Source of the DNA: Victivallales bacterium
Lineage (GTDB): Bacteria > Verrucomicrobiota > Lentisphaeria > Oligosphaerales > Oligosphaeraceae
Reading direction: 5' to 3'
NCBI GenBank assembly: GCA_017964325.1
Contig: JAGCSE010000153.1
Span: 1-13,397, forward strand
Length of the DNA stretch: 13,397 bases
Shown here: one piece after another, positions 7,088 through 13,397 of the stretch
Layout of the letters: each line of letters begins with the position of its first letter
How positions within the stretch are numbered: position 1 is the stretch's first letter
Position numbers and translations under genes: made by a program
The notes under the pieces: generated by a model
What the model was told of the DNA's origin: nothing
What the model saw: the letters and a program-made list of their open reading frames with translations, nothing else
Database searches by the model: none

Positions 7088-7579
7088 ATGAACATCGAAA
7101 AACGCGAACACGCCTTCGAACCTGTTTTCAGCACGACATCTACGCGACTTGTGCTCGGCACGATGCCGTCACCGCAATCCGTGAAACACGGCTTCTACTA
7201 CTCCCATCCGCAGAATCGTTTCTGGCCGCTTATGGCCGAACTGTTCAATGCGCCAAAGCCCTTGACGCCAGAGGAGAAGAAACAATTTGTCCTCCATCGC
7301 GACATTGCTCTGTGGGACGTGCTCGCCGTCTGCGACATCGCGGGAGCTTCCGACGCGTCCATCCGCAATCCCGTCCCCAACGACATCCCGTGGATGCTCC
7401 ACGAGACACGTATCACACGCATCTACACGACAGGCAAGACGGCTTTCAAATTCTATGAAAAGCTCGTCTTTCCTGTCACAGGCATCCATGCCGTCTGCCT
7501 CCCCTCCACCAGCCCCGCCAACCAGGCCCTTTTTCCATGGCCGAAACTGGTGGAGGAATGGAGAAGACTATTTGTATAA
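7088..7579 (+). CDS. DNA-deoxyinosine (hypoxanthine) glycosylase, uracil-DNA glycosylase superfamily family 6
   Basis: The 163-aa protein fits the family's usual length of about 160. It carries LVLGTMPSPQS at residues 22-31, the GFYYSHPQNRFW motif at 35-46 with the conserved Asn43 (active-site region in family 6), and CLPSTSPAN at 137-145, the second signature loop of the superfamily. Enzymes of this family remove hypoxanthine, formed by adenine deamination, from DNA and start base-excision repair in the cytoplasm. The frame is open back to a TTG at 7019, but the 23 extra residues are not family-like and the ATG at 7088 gives the expected MNIEKREHAFEPVF start. No clear Shine-Dalgarno is visible. 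It stands alone, divergent from the deacetylase and convergent with the phosphodiesterase gene. Other family members (Mug-like) have different motif residues, so the family-6 call is fairly strong. Confidence 0.87.
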   Translation: MNIEKREHAFEPVFSTTSTRLVLGTMPSPQSVKHGFYYSHPQNRFWPLMAELFNAPKPLTPEEKKQFVLHRDIALWDVLAVCDIAGASDASIRNPVPNDIPWMLHETRITRIYTTGKTAFKFYEKLVFPVTGIHAVCLPSTSPANQALFPWPKLVEEWRRLFV

Positions 7580-7590
7580 TTCTTTGGTTT

Positions 7591-7622
7591 TCTAGAGCTT
7601 CTAGCGTCTCTAGAGCTTCTAG
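7591..7622. repeat. Two 14-bp direct repeats TCTAGAGCTTCTAG, period 18 bp
   Basis: Identical copies lie at 7591-7604 and 7609-7622, separated by CGTC. Each contains the palindrome TCTAGA or a close form, and TCTAGAG (7591-7597) can pair with CTCTAGA (7608-7614). The element fills the gap between the convergent glycosylase and phosphodiesterase stops. No T tract follows on either strand. Confidence 0.75.
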
Positions 7623-7626
7623 AAAT

Positions 7627-8352
7627 CTATTCCCACGGTGCAATGCAGTTCGTGGGAATGTAATCCACTTTCAATTCCACCATCTTCTTGATATTCGGTA
7701 GCTTGTCGCCAGCCCGCAGACAGTAGCGGACGCCGCGGCGATGCGTCTCTTCCAGCAAATCCACGGGAGCATCCCATGGATTCGGATAGTTGTAGGAAAG
7801 GCTGCTGTTGCCAAGCTCCGCCAGTTCCACCATCAATTCGGGCGTGCTGAAAATATGATGGATGAAAATCTCCTTGTTCAGACGACGCGCCTCGCGGATA
7901 TGGTCGATGATGATGGAGGAAAACACAGCCTCGCCGATCATCTTCCGTTCCTCCAGCCGCTTGATGACGTCCGCCACGACTTCGCCCTTCGTCTCCAGAA
8001 ACGGCACGCAGTGGAAACGCTGGCAGATATCAAGATATTCGTCAAATGTCGGAATCCGAAGGAGTTCCAAAGGCCATTTGTCCAAACCGTTGCCCTTCTG
8101 GAAGGTCTGTCTGCGCAGTTCTGCCCAGTCGGTTTCCTCGACTTTCAGTGGAACGCCGAACATGCGTGTCAGCATCGTATCATGGCAACAGACCAATACG
8201 CCGTCTTTCGATTTGCGGATGTCCGTCTCAATTCCCCAGTAGCCAAGTCGCCCCGCCGCCGTGAACGACGCCAATGAATTTTCCGGTGCGACCGGCGTGA
8301 AGCCGCGGTGGCTGAAAAGCCGTGGATTTTTTGTCTCGTCAAACATTCCCAT
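7627..8352 (-). CDS. Glycerophosphodiester phosphodiesterase family protein
   Basis: Enzymes of this TIM-barrel family hydrolyse glycerophosphodiesters, released by phospholipid turnover, to glycerol 3-phosphate and an alcohol. Diagnostic residues are in order: HRG (His15) after a short N-terminus, PENS, ETDIRKSKDG (Glu42, Asp44), CCHD (His57), and FLETKG (Glu120, Lys122) on a later strand. The length of 241 aa is normal for a single-domain member. No signal peptide is present, so a cytoplasmic location is expected. AAGGA (8363-8359) lies 6 nt before the ATG at 8352; a second ATG two codons later is less well placed. The gene diverges from the transporter gene and converges with the glycosylase gene. 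The reaction is inferred from the family; some members instead use other glycerophospho-lipids. Confidence 0.92.
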   Translation of the reverse strand: MGMFDETKNPRLFSHRGFTPVAPENSLASFTAAGRLGYWGIETDIRKSKDGVLVCCHDTMLTRMFGVPLKVEETDWAELRRQTFQKGNGLDKWPLELLRIPTFDEYLDICQRFHCVPFLETKGEVVADVIKRLEERKMIGEAVFSSIIIDHIREARRLNKEIFIHHIFSTPELMVELAELGNSSLSYNYPNPWDAPVDLLEETHRRGVRYCLRAGDKLPNIKKMVELKVDYIPTNCIAPWE

Positions 8353-8525
8353 GATTTTTCCTTGCTATTATTCTTTATCGTAAAGGATATGTTGTGCTAT
8401 ATTAGCAGAAAGCCGCCTGCGGAAATCATCGCGATTCATGCAAAAGCGTACAATAATATAGTCTTTCTTGTGAAAATCCATCGTCCATTTATGTCTTTTT
8501 TGTGAAATCTTCGTCTGTCCATACT
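8353..8525. promoter_or_regulatory. Divergent gap between phosphodiesterase and transporter genes
   Basis: The promoters of both flanking genes should lie in this AT-rich stretch. On the plus strand a -10-like TACAAT occurs at 8449-8454 without a good -35. On the minus side only the AAGGA of the phosphodiesterase gene is clear. No structured RNA was recognised. Confidence 0.25.
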
Positions 8526-9440
8526 ATGAATGGCCTGCTCTGCGGGCTCGTCGCAACCATGTTCTGGGGCGGGTTCTATCCCGTTTCGCGGCTGTTGTTC
8601 GGCTATGAAGGCGATTCCGTCGAACCGATGAATTTCACCTTCATCCGTTTCACGCTGGCCGCCCTTTTCCTCCTGCCTATTTTTGTGAAAAAAGACAACC
8701 GCGACAAACTCAAGATCCTCCTGAAAAAGGACTTGCATTCTCTGGCGATGCTGTCTCTCGTCGGCATCGTCGGCGAAGGCATGCTTGTCTTCTGTGCCAC
8801 GAAATACACGACGGCCGCACGCGCCTCCCTCATGGCCAACGCCTCGCCCATCTCCACGTTGATCATCTCATGGCTTGCGGGAAAGGAATTGCTAACGGGA
8901 AAGAAAATCACGGGCATGCTTCTCGGTTTCATAGGGCTTGTCATCGCGTTTCTCGGCAACGGCAACGACCAGTTCGCCACAGGCGTGTCCATGTTCAAAG
9001 GAGACTTGATGGCTTTTGCAAGCGGCGTCTGCTGGGCGCTTTACACCGTCTATGGCGATCGTGTATCCAATGAATACGGCGGCTTGCTTTGCGGCGAAGT
9101 CATGTTTGTCATCGCCATGATCATCCTGCTGCCAGCCGCCTTGTGCGTCAACAAGAAAATCATTCTCGACCTGCCATGGCGGACGTGGCTTGGTGCGGTT
9201 TATCTGGGCATGCTTTCATACGGACTCGCCAACAGCCTGTGGATTTGCGCCCTCAAATATTTGAAGCCTGGCCAGCTGGGCTCGTTCGGCTATCTTTCCG
9301 CCGCCATCGCCATGACTTGCTCCGCCCTATTTGTCAATGAAAAATTCACGATTACATTTTTCATCGCCATAGCTTTTGTACTCACTGGCGTGGCCCTCAT
9401 GCTCCACCAGCCAAAAAACTCAACGGAACTTAACTCATGA
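8526..9440 (+). CDS. EamA/DMT-family inner-membrane transporter
   Basis: The 304-aa protein has ten hydrophobic segments in the drug/metabolite transporter pattern of two five-helix EamA repeats. The first repeat runs from GLLCGLVATMFWGGFYPVSR to the segment around LLGFIGLVIAFLG, and the second from LMAFASGVCWALYTVYGD to ITFFIAIAFVLTGVALML. Family features include the small-residue/Trp motif in helix 1 and a SPISTLI-type helix 4. Members export or import small metabolites such as amino acids and nucleosides; the substrate cannot be told here. The ATG at 8526 begins directly with helix 1; an in-frame GTG at 8502 would add eight residues and is the alternative. Neither has a clear Shine-Dalgarno. 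Its stop overlaps the start of the next gene (ATGA, 9437-9440), implying translational coupling and a shared function. Confidence 0.9.
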   Translation: MNGLLCGLVATMFWGGFYPVSRLLFGYEGDSVEPMNFTFIRFTLAALFLLPIFVKKDNRDKLKILLKKDLHSLAMLSLVGIVGEGMLVFCATKYTTAARASLMANASPISTLIISWLAGKELLTGKKITGMLLGFIGLVIAFLGNGNDQFATGVSMFKGDLMAFASGVCWALYTVYGDRVSNEYGGLLCGEVMFVIAMIILLPAALCVNKKIILDLPWRTWLGAVYLGMLSYGLANSLWICALKYLKPGQLGSFGYLSAAIAMTCSALFVNEKFTITFFIAIAFVLTGVALMLHQPKNSTELNS

Positions 9441-10441
9441 AGAATCAAGAACTTCCATTCCAAATCCTCTCCGAACTCGCGGGGCAGGAGGAACCAACTC
9501 CCGCGAATCTTGCGGATGTCACCGCAGCCGCGGACGTTCTCGACGAAACGGACTGCCGCGAGCCGTCTGAAGAACGCCTGAAAGCCCTCAACGTCATCAA
9601 AGCCGCGCAAGACCGCATCACGCCAAAGACTTACGTTGATTTCTGCCTCGCAGGGCTGACACTTTCACCTGAAGAACTTCCCGCCATCTATGACGAACAT
9701 CCTGCCCTCTACTGGTATGACCGCACGTTCTCAAAAGTTCTCGCGGGCGTCAAAGAGGAGGTCGTTCCCGAGGGAAAGACAGTTCTATGGCACGTCTATA
9801 ACATGGGTTACGTCATCAAGACATCGAAGCATTGCTTTGCCATCGATCTCCACCATCGTCGCGCCGAAGAACTCGTCCCCTATCTTGATTTCATGGCTGT
9901 CACACACAACCACGACGACCACTATACGGAACGCTTCGCCAAGGCCATGAACCGTGAGAAAAAACCTGTCATCACCAATTTCTATCCAAACGCGGCCTAT
10001 CCCATGACCGACAATGACAGCGGCTATTTCAAAGGCCCCGAACGCACCTTCTCAATCGGCGACATCACGATTTCCACATACGAATCCGACCACAACCCGA
10101 AGCTCCGCCGCTTCATGCAACCAGTCGAATTCGTCTGCGGGAAAGAACCTGATGCTTGCGTTGTCTTCTCCAGCGGAGATACTTGCAACGCGCAACAACT
10201 GCACTGCCAGTCGGCTAAAATAGATTTTTACATCGTTCATCCATACGTTGGCCTGAAAGTTGATGAAGCGGCGAATCTTCTGAATCCGAAAGTTACGCTC
10301 GTCAGCCATCTGGAGGAATTCCACCACCGCATCGACCAATGGCGTTGGACATGGCGGCAGGGCTATGAAGCCGCCCGCAAAATCTGGGCGACAGGCCATG
10401 ATGCGATCGTGCCCGCCTGTGGTGACAAAATCGTCTTCTAA
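9437..10441 (+). CDS. UlaG-like metallo-beta-lactamase-fold hydrolase with N-terminal extension
   Basis: The 334-aa protein has an N-terminal helical region of about 110 residues that I do not recognise, then an MBL fold from about 113. The metal motif is THNHDDHYTE (His157, His159, Asp161, His162); His219 in ESDHNP, Asp248 in SSGDTC and His291 in VSHLEEFHH are plausible remaining ligands, consistent with a two-metal site. The short form without extra C-terminal domains and the SHLEEFHH end recall the UlaG-type branch (UlaG is the L-ascorbate-6-phosphate lactonase), but that substrate should not be assumed. No signal peptide is present, so it is cytoplasmic. The ATG overlaps the transporter stop by 4 bp, so the pair is probably translationally coupled: the enzyme may act on what the transporter moves. 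Confidence 0.85.
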   Translation: MKNQELPFQILSELAGQEEPTPANLADVTAAADVLDETDCREPSEERLKALNVIKAAQDRITPKTYVDFCLAGLTLSPEELPAIYDEHPALYWYDRTFSKVLAGVKEEVVPEGKTVLWHVYNMGYVIKTSKHCFAIDLHHRRAEELVPYLDFMAVTHNHDDHYTERFAKAMNREKKPVITNFYPNAAYPMTDNDSGYFKGPERTFSIGDITISTYESDHNPKLRRFMQPVEFVCGKEPDACVVFSSGDTCNAQQLHCQSAKIDFYIVHPYVGLKVDEAANLLNPKVTLVSHLEEFHHRIDQWRWTWRQGYEAARKIWATGHDAIVPACGDKIVF

Positions 10442-10489
10442 AAAACAATCTCTTGTATCCCTAATATCCTTATATAAAAGAGCTTGACC

Positions 10490-11902
10490 ATGAATCTGAA
10501 AAACATTCCCAGCCTTTCCTACAACCTCCCGCAAGATGTCCTCTGCCTGAAATACAATGGCGATTTCGAGCAGGAAATCGAACTCATCGACGCCCTCCTG
10601 AAGCGTACTCTTCCCAAACCGCTTGTCGAACGCCTCCAGATGGAAAAACTCCTCGCCGAAGGCATGATGAAGGATTACGAAACATCGTTTGATGAAGCTC
10701 TCGCCAAATTCCAAGAGCATATCGAAGGCTTTACCGCCGAGGAACTTAAATCGTACATGATTCAAGGTGTCATCGACTGGCGCTACCGTCGCGGACAAAT
10801 CGCCTTCCAGGATGCCTTCTATTCCAGTTTGCTCATCAACACACCCGCCCTCAAGCAGCGTCTGAAGGATCCCGACGAAAAGGCACGCCAATTGGAGAAA
10901 AGCACGTTGCTTGACGACAATATGCGCATCATGAAGGAGAAAGGCCGCCGTGGCTATCGTTATCACATCCGCCATACGCTTTCCCCGCGTGACAACTATT
11001 TCCGCCCGAACCAGTTCCAGCATCTCCATATTCCGCTGCCCATCGAAACGGAATGGCAGAAGAATTTCAAGCTTCTCTCCGCCAGCGACTACAAGTGCAT
11101 TAACACAAAGGGCCCGCAGGGCACGATTTATTTTGAAGCCGCTCCTGAGACGAACACACCATGCTTTGTTGAATATACATACGAATGCTGGGCGTATTAC
11201 AACAAACTGGACAATGCCGCCGTCGAACCGTTGAAGCTTGATGTCAAGACCCGTCAGCCCATCGACCACGACGGCAATCCGCTTTCCTCCTATTTGTTGG
11301 AGGAGTTGCCGCACATCTGGTTCACGCCGTATCTCCGCGCGCTTGCCGAAAGCCTCGCCGGCAAGGAGACCAATCCGCTCGCCAAGGCCCGCAAATACTA
11401 CGATTTCATCACGAAGAACGTGCGCTACACATATATGCGTGATTATTTCCTGTATGAAAACATTCCTGAATTCGCAGCCCTCAACCTCCGTGGCGACTGC
11501 GGTGTGCAGGGCCTCCTCTTCATCACGCTGTGCCGTTTGTCCGGCATTCCCGCCCGCTGGGCATCTGGCTTCTGTCTCACGCCTACATCCGTCGGCAGCC
11601 ATGACTGGACGCAGTTCTACGTCGAGCCCTACGGCTGGCTTTTCTGTGATCCGTCCTACGGCGGCGGCGCGTTTCGCTACGGCAATGAAGAACGCCGCGA
11701 CTATTATTTCGGCAATCTCGACTGCTTCCGACTCACTGCCAACCATGAGTTCCAGGCGGAATTCGTCCCGCCGAAAAAATTCATGCGCATCGACCCATAC
11801 GACAGCCAGTCCGGCGAAATCGAATACGACGACGCGCCGTTGCTCTCCGGAGAAATCCAAAGCAAACGCACGATGGTAGAATCGGAAGAACTTAAAGCTT
11901 AA
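10490..11902 (+). CDS. Cytoplasmic transglutaminase-like (papain-fold) protein
   Basis: From the ATG at 10490 the protein has 470 residues. The transglutaminase-like core is at about 295-395: LRGDCGVQGLLFITLCRLSGIPARW with Cys337, GSHDWTQFYVEPYGWLFCDPSYG with His371 and Asp387, forming a complete Cys-His-Asp triad. Bacterial members are mostly peptidases, amidases or cross-linking enzymes on peptide bonds. The first 150 residues are mainly helical and residues about 155-255 look beta-rich; neither part is recognised. No signal peptide or membrane segment is visible, unlike many wall-acting members, so an intracellular substrate is likely. A TTG at 10484, two codons earlier, is in frame but less likely; AAGAG lies 7 nt before the ATG as a weak Shine-Dalgarno. 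The gap to the upstream MBL gene is 48 bp in the same direction, so one transcript is probable. Confidence 0.85.
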   Translation: MNLKNIPSLSYNLPQDVLCLKYNGDFEQEIELIDALLKRTLPKPLVERLQMEKLLAEGMMKDYETSFDEALAKFQEHIEGFTAEELKSYMIQGVIDWRYRRGQIAFQDAFYSSLLINTPALKQRLKDPDEKARQLEKSTLLDDNMRIMKEKGRRGYRYHIRHTLSPRDNYFRPNQFQHLHIPLPIETEWQKNFKLLSASDYKCINTKGPQGTIYFEAAPETNTPCFVEYTYECWAYYNKLDNAAVEPLKLDVKTRQPIDHDGNPLSSYLLEELPHIWFTPYLRALAESLAGKETNPLAKARKYYDFITKNVRYTYMRDYFLYENIPEFAALNLRGDCGVQGLLFITLCRLSGIPARWASGFCLTPTSVGSHDWTQFYVEPYGWLFCDPSYGGGAFRYGNEERRDYYFGNLDCFRLTANHEFQAEFVPPKKFMRIDPYDSQSGEIEYDDAPLLSGEIQSKRTMVESEELKA

Positions 11903-11925
11903 AACATAACACCATAGCTTGTTTC

Positions 11926-11950
11926 TTTCGTCCCTTTTGTCCTTTGTCCC
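11926..11950. repeat. Three degenerate copies of an 8-9 bp T-rich/GTCC unit
   Basis: TTTCGTCCC, TTTTGTCC and TTTGTCCC follow each other directly, 24 nt after the transglutaminase stop and before the Shine-Dalgarno of the PHP gene. The match is imperfect, but the phasing of GTCC (11930, 11939, 11946) is clear. Confidence 0.5.
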
Positions 11951-11975
11951 CTCACCATAATAAAAGGAGAAAACC

Positions 11976-13340
11976 ATGTCCCAAAAGCTGAAACTTCTGT
12001 GTTCGTTATGGTTTCTTGTGTGTGCGTCGCTTTCCGCCGCGCTTGTCGATGCATGGCCGCAAATGGTCCGTGCCGACCAATCCGCCACCATTACGATGGT
12101 CTTCGAAAACGAGCCGTTACTTGAGAAGCCGGAACAACTTGCGTTGATGTATCTTAACGATGACGGCCTCCGCGCTGACGGGCAGCCTTTCCAGTATGGT
12201 GTGAAGGAAACCATCCCCTTCGTCATCGAAGGCAATACACTCAAAGCGACTCTCAATTTCCCCGGCGAAACCATTCATACGCTGACACTTGTGGATACGA
12301 ACAAAGGCAATGAAACGCCTGTCGCATCCTTCAAGCTCTATTCCCTCAAGCCCGATTTCTTCGCGCTACGCCCCTACAAAGGCAATTTCCACATGCACAG
12401 CAAGTTCTCTGACGGAGCGGAGAAGACAGGCTCCATCATGGTCGCCACCTGCCGTATGTATGGACAGGATTTCGCAAGTGAGTCCGACCACAACGCTTAT
12501 GCAGGTTCACAAGAAGCGATGGCCTTCTTCAAGGATATGCCCACCGACATGAAAGCGTATCCAGGCGAAGAGGTTCACAGCCAAGGCAACAGCGTCCACA
12601 TCCTCTCTGTCGGCAGCAGTGAAAGCATGGCCAACTGGTTCTTGAACAACAAAGCCGAATACGAAACCGCCGTCAAGGCGGAGCTTGCCAAAATGGGCCA
12701 GCCGCTGCCGTCGCAGTTCATGTGGATGACCGCCGCGTCACACGTTGTCTGGGATCGCATCCGCTCCCGTGGTGGCATGGCGGTCTTCTGCCATCCATAT
12801 TGGCGGCCTGATTCCCGCCAATACATTCCAAAGCCTGTGTCAGACCATTTCTTCGAGGAAATGTACTGCGATGTCATTGAAATTGTCAACGGCGGCAGCT
12901 CTGAACACAGCATCCTGCAATACCATGAGCAGACCGCGAAAGGTACGGTCATTCCTGTGCTCAGCAGTTCGGACGCGCATACTGCCGCGGGTCTCATCTA
13001 CTCCTTCAATCTCGTTCTGTCTGAGACTGTTGATATTCAAGATATTATCCGCAACATCAAGAAATGCCGTTCCGTCGCCGTCCAGTATATTCCGAAAACC
13101 AATAAATATTATACTCATGGCTCGGAACGCGTCGCTCGTTATGCCTATTTCCTGTTGGAAAACTTCTATCCTGTCCGCCATGATCCATGGTGTAAAGAAG
13201 AAGGTGGATGGCTCCTCACGCTTGCCAAACAGAAGGCCGGCGACATCAACGACGAGGCCGCCTGCGCAGCCGCACTCGAAAATCTCAAGAAGGTACAAGG
13301 CCGCGTTCCCGCCCTCTTAGAAAAATATTGGCAGCGGTGA
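11976..13340 (+). CDS. Exported PHP-domain metal-dependent hydrolase
   Basis: The 454-aa protein starts with a signal peptide (KLKLLCSLWFLVCASLSAALVDA), placing it outside the cytoplasm. A beta-rich domain of about 105 residues follows, then a PHP domain from about 137. Its metal motifs are NFHMHSKFSDG (His139, His141), SESDHN (Asp171, His172), PGEEVHS (Glu198/199, His201), FCHPYW (His273) and SSSDAH (Asp333, His335), an essentially full trinuclear-metal set. PHP proteins hydrolyse phosphate esters, for example histidinol phosphate or nucleotide phosphodiesters; the substrate of exported members like this is not known to me. AGGAG (11965-11969) lies 6 nt before the ATG and supports the start. 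The gap to the transglutaminase gene is 73 bp in the same direction, so it may be the last gene of a four-gene operon, although its own promoter cannot be excluded. Confidence 0.87.
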   Translation: MSQKLKLLCSLWFLVCASLSAALVDAWPQMVRADQSATITMVFENEPLLEKPEQLALMYLNDDGLRADGQPFQYGVKETIPFVIEGNTLKATLNFPGETIHTLTLVDTNKGNETPVASFKLYSLKPDFFALRPYKGNFHMHSKFSDGAEKTGSIMVATCRMYGQDFASESDHNAYAGSQEAMAFFKDMPTDMKAYPGEEVHSQGNSVHILSVGSSESMANWFLNNKAEYETAVKAELAKMGQPLPSQFMWMTAASHVVWDRIRSRGGMAVFCHPYWRPDSRQYIPKPVSDHFFEEMYCDVIEIVNGGSSEHSILQYHEQTAKGTVIPVLSSSDAHTAAGLIYSFNLVLSETVDIQDIIRNIKKCRSVAVQYIPKTNKYYTHGSERVARYAYFLLENFYPVRHDPWCKEEGGWLLTLAKQKAGDINDEAACAAALENLKKVQGRVPALLEKYWQR

Positions 13341-13343
13341 GCA

Positions 13344-13371
13344 ATGCTTAATGCTTAATGCTTAATGCTTA
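13344..13371. repeat. Four perfect tandem copies of the heptamer ATGCTTA
   Basis: The 28 bases are exact head-to-tail copies, beginning 3 nt after the stop codon of the PHP gene. The copies lie outside any coding region. The remaining window (13372-13397) is AT-rich with no recognisable feature. Confidence 0.9.
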
Positions 13372-13397
13372 ATTATTAAATAGATAGGATGATTAAG

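Noticed and set aside
8412..8421. CCGC/GCGG mini-hairpin upstream of the transporter, as a riboswitch or terminator
   Set aside because: The stem is only four base pairs, with no T tract and no conserved aptamer features.
10052..12274. A 740-codon open frame on the minus strand, antisense to the MBL, transglutaminase and PHP genes
   Set aside because: The opposite strand encodes three clear enzymes with full motifs. The antisense product has no recognisable domain, runs straight through intergenic DNA, and is explained by low stop density opposite biased codons.

Overview
The window looks like bacterial chromosome of medium G+C content. No rRNA, tRNA, CRISPR array, transposase or phage gene is visible. 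Eleven genes are supported: a 5'-truncated gapA and ten complete genes. Signs of lineage are weak: signal-peptide proteins of the carbohydrate-binding-module plus TIM-barrel type, a secreted PHP-domain protein, and Shine-Dalgarno sequences (AAGGA/AAGGAG) before only some genes. These would fit the PVC group (Lentisphaerota, Kiritimatiellota or Verrucomicrobiota), but this is inference and a marker-gene search should decide.

Layout. (1) 3-554 (+) is the C-terminal half of glyceraldehyde-3-phosphate dehydrogenase, ending in an odd four-cysteine tail. It is followed by three hairpins at 578-743. (2) 785-2692 (-) is a ketoacyl-ACP synthase joined to a second, half-length synthase-like domain that lacks the active-site cysteine. 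It diverges from (3) 2930-4051 (+), an exported calcineurin-type metallophosphoesterase with an altered GNHD motif. (4) 4210-6168 (-) is an exported CBM-like plus TIM-barrel glycosidase-like protein, convergent with the phosphoesterase across a hairpin. (5) 6268-6945 (-) is a NodB-type deacetylase whose last nine codons lie inside one copy of a GC-rich direct repeat. (6) 7088-7579 (+) is a family-6 (hypoxanthine) uracil-DNA glycosylase homologue. (7) 7627-8352 (-) is a glycerophosphodiester phosphodiesterase. (8) 8526-13340 (+) is a run of four genes: an EamA transporter, a UlaG-like metallo-beta-lactamase-fold hydrolase that overlaps it by 4 bp, a cytoplasmic transglutaminase-like protein and an exported PHP-domain hydrolase.

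How they may work together. Most of the window encodes hydrolases acting on sugars, phosphodiesters or amide bonds, several of them exported, as in a glycan- or envelope-scavenging bacterium. The tightest physical link is transporter with metallo-hydrolase (ATGA overlap), with transglutaminase and PHP genes following in the same direction. This is the best candidate for an undescribed functional unit, but no substrate can be read from the sequence. Other notable points are the synthase fusion, the altered catalytic motifs in the phosphoesterase and glycosidase, the repeat-derived deacetylase C-terminus, and short-period repeats beside several stop codons. All gene-free gaps are under 300 bp.
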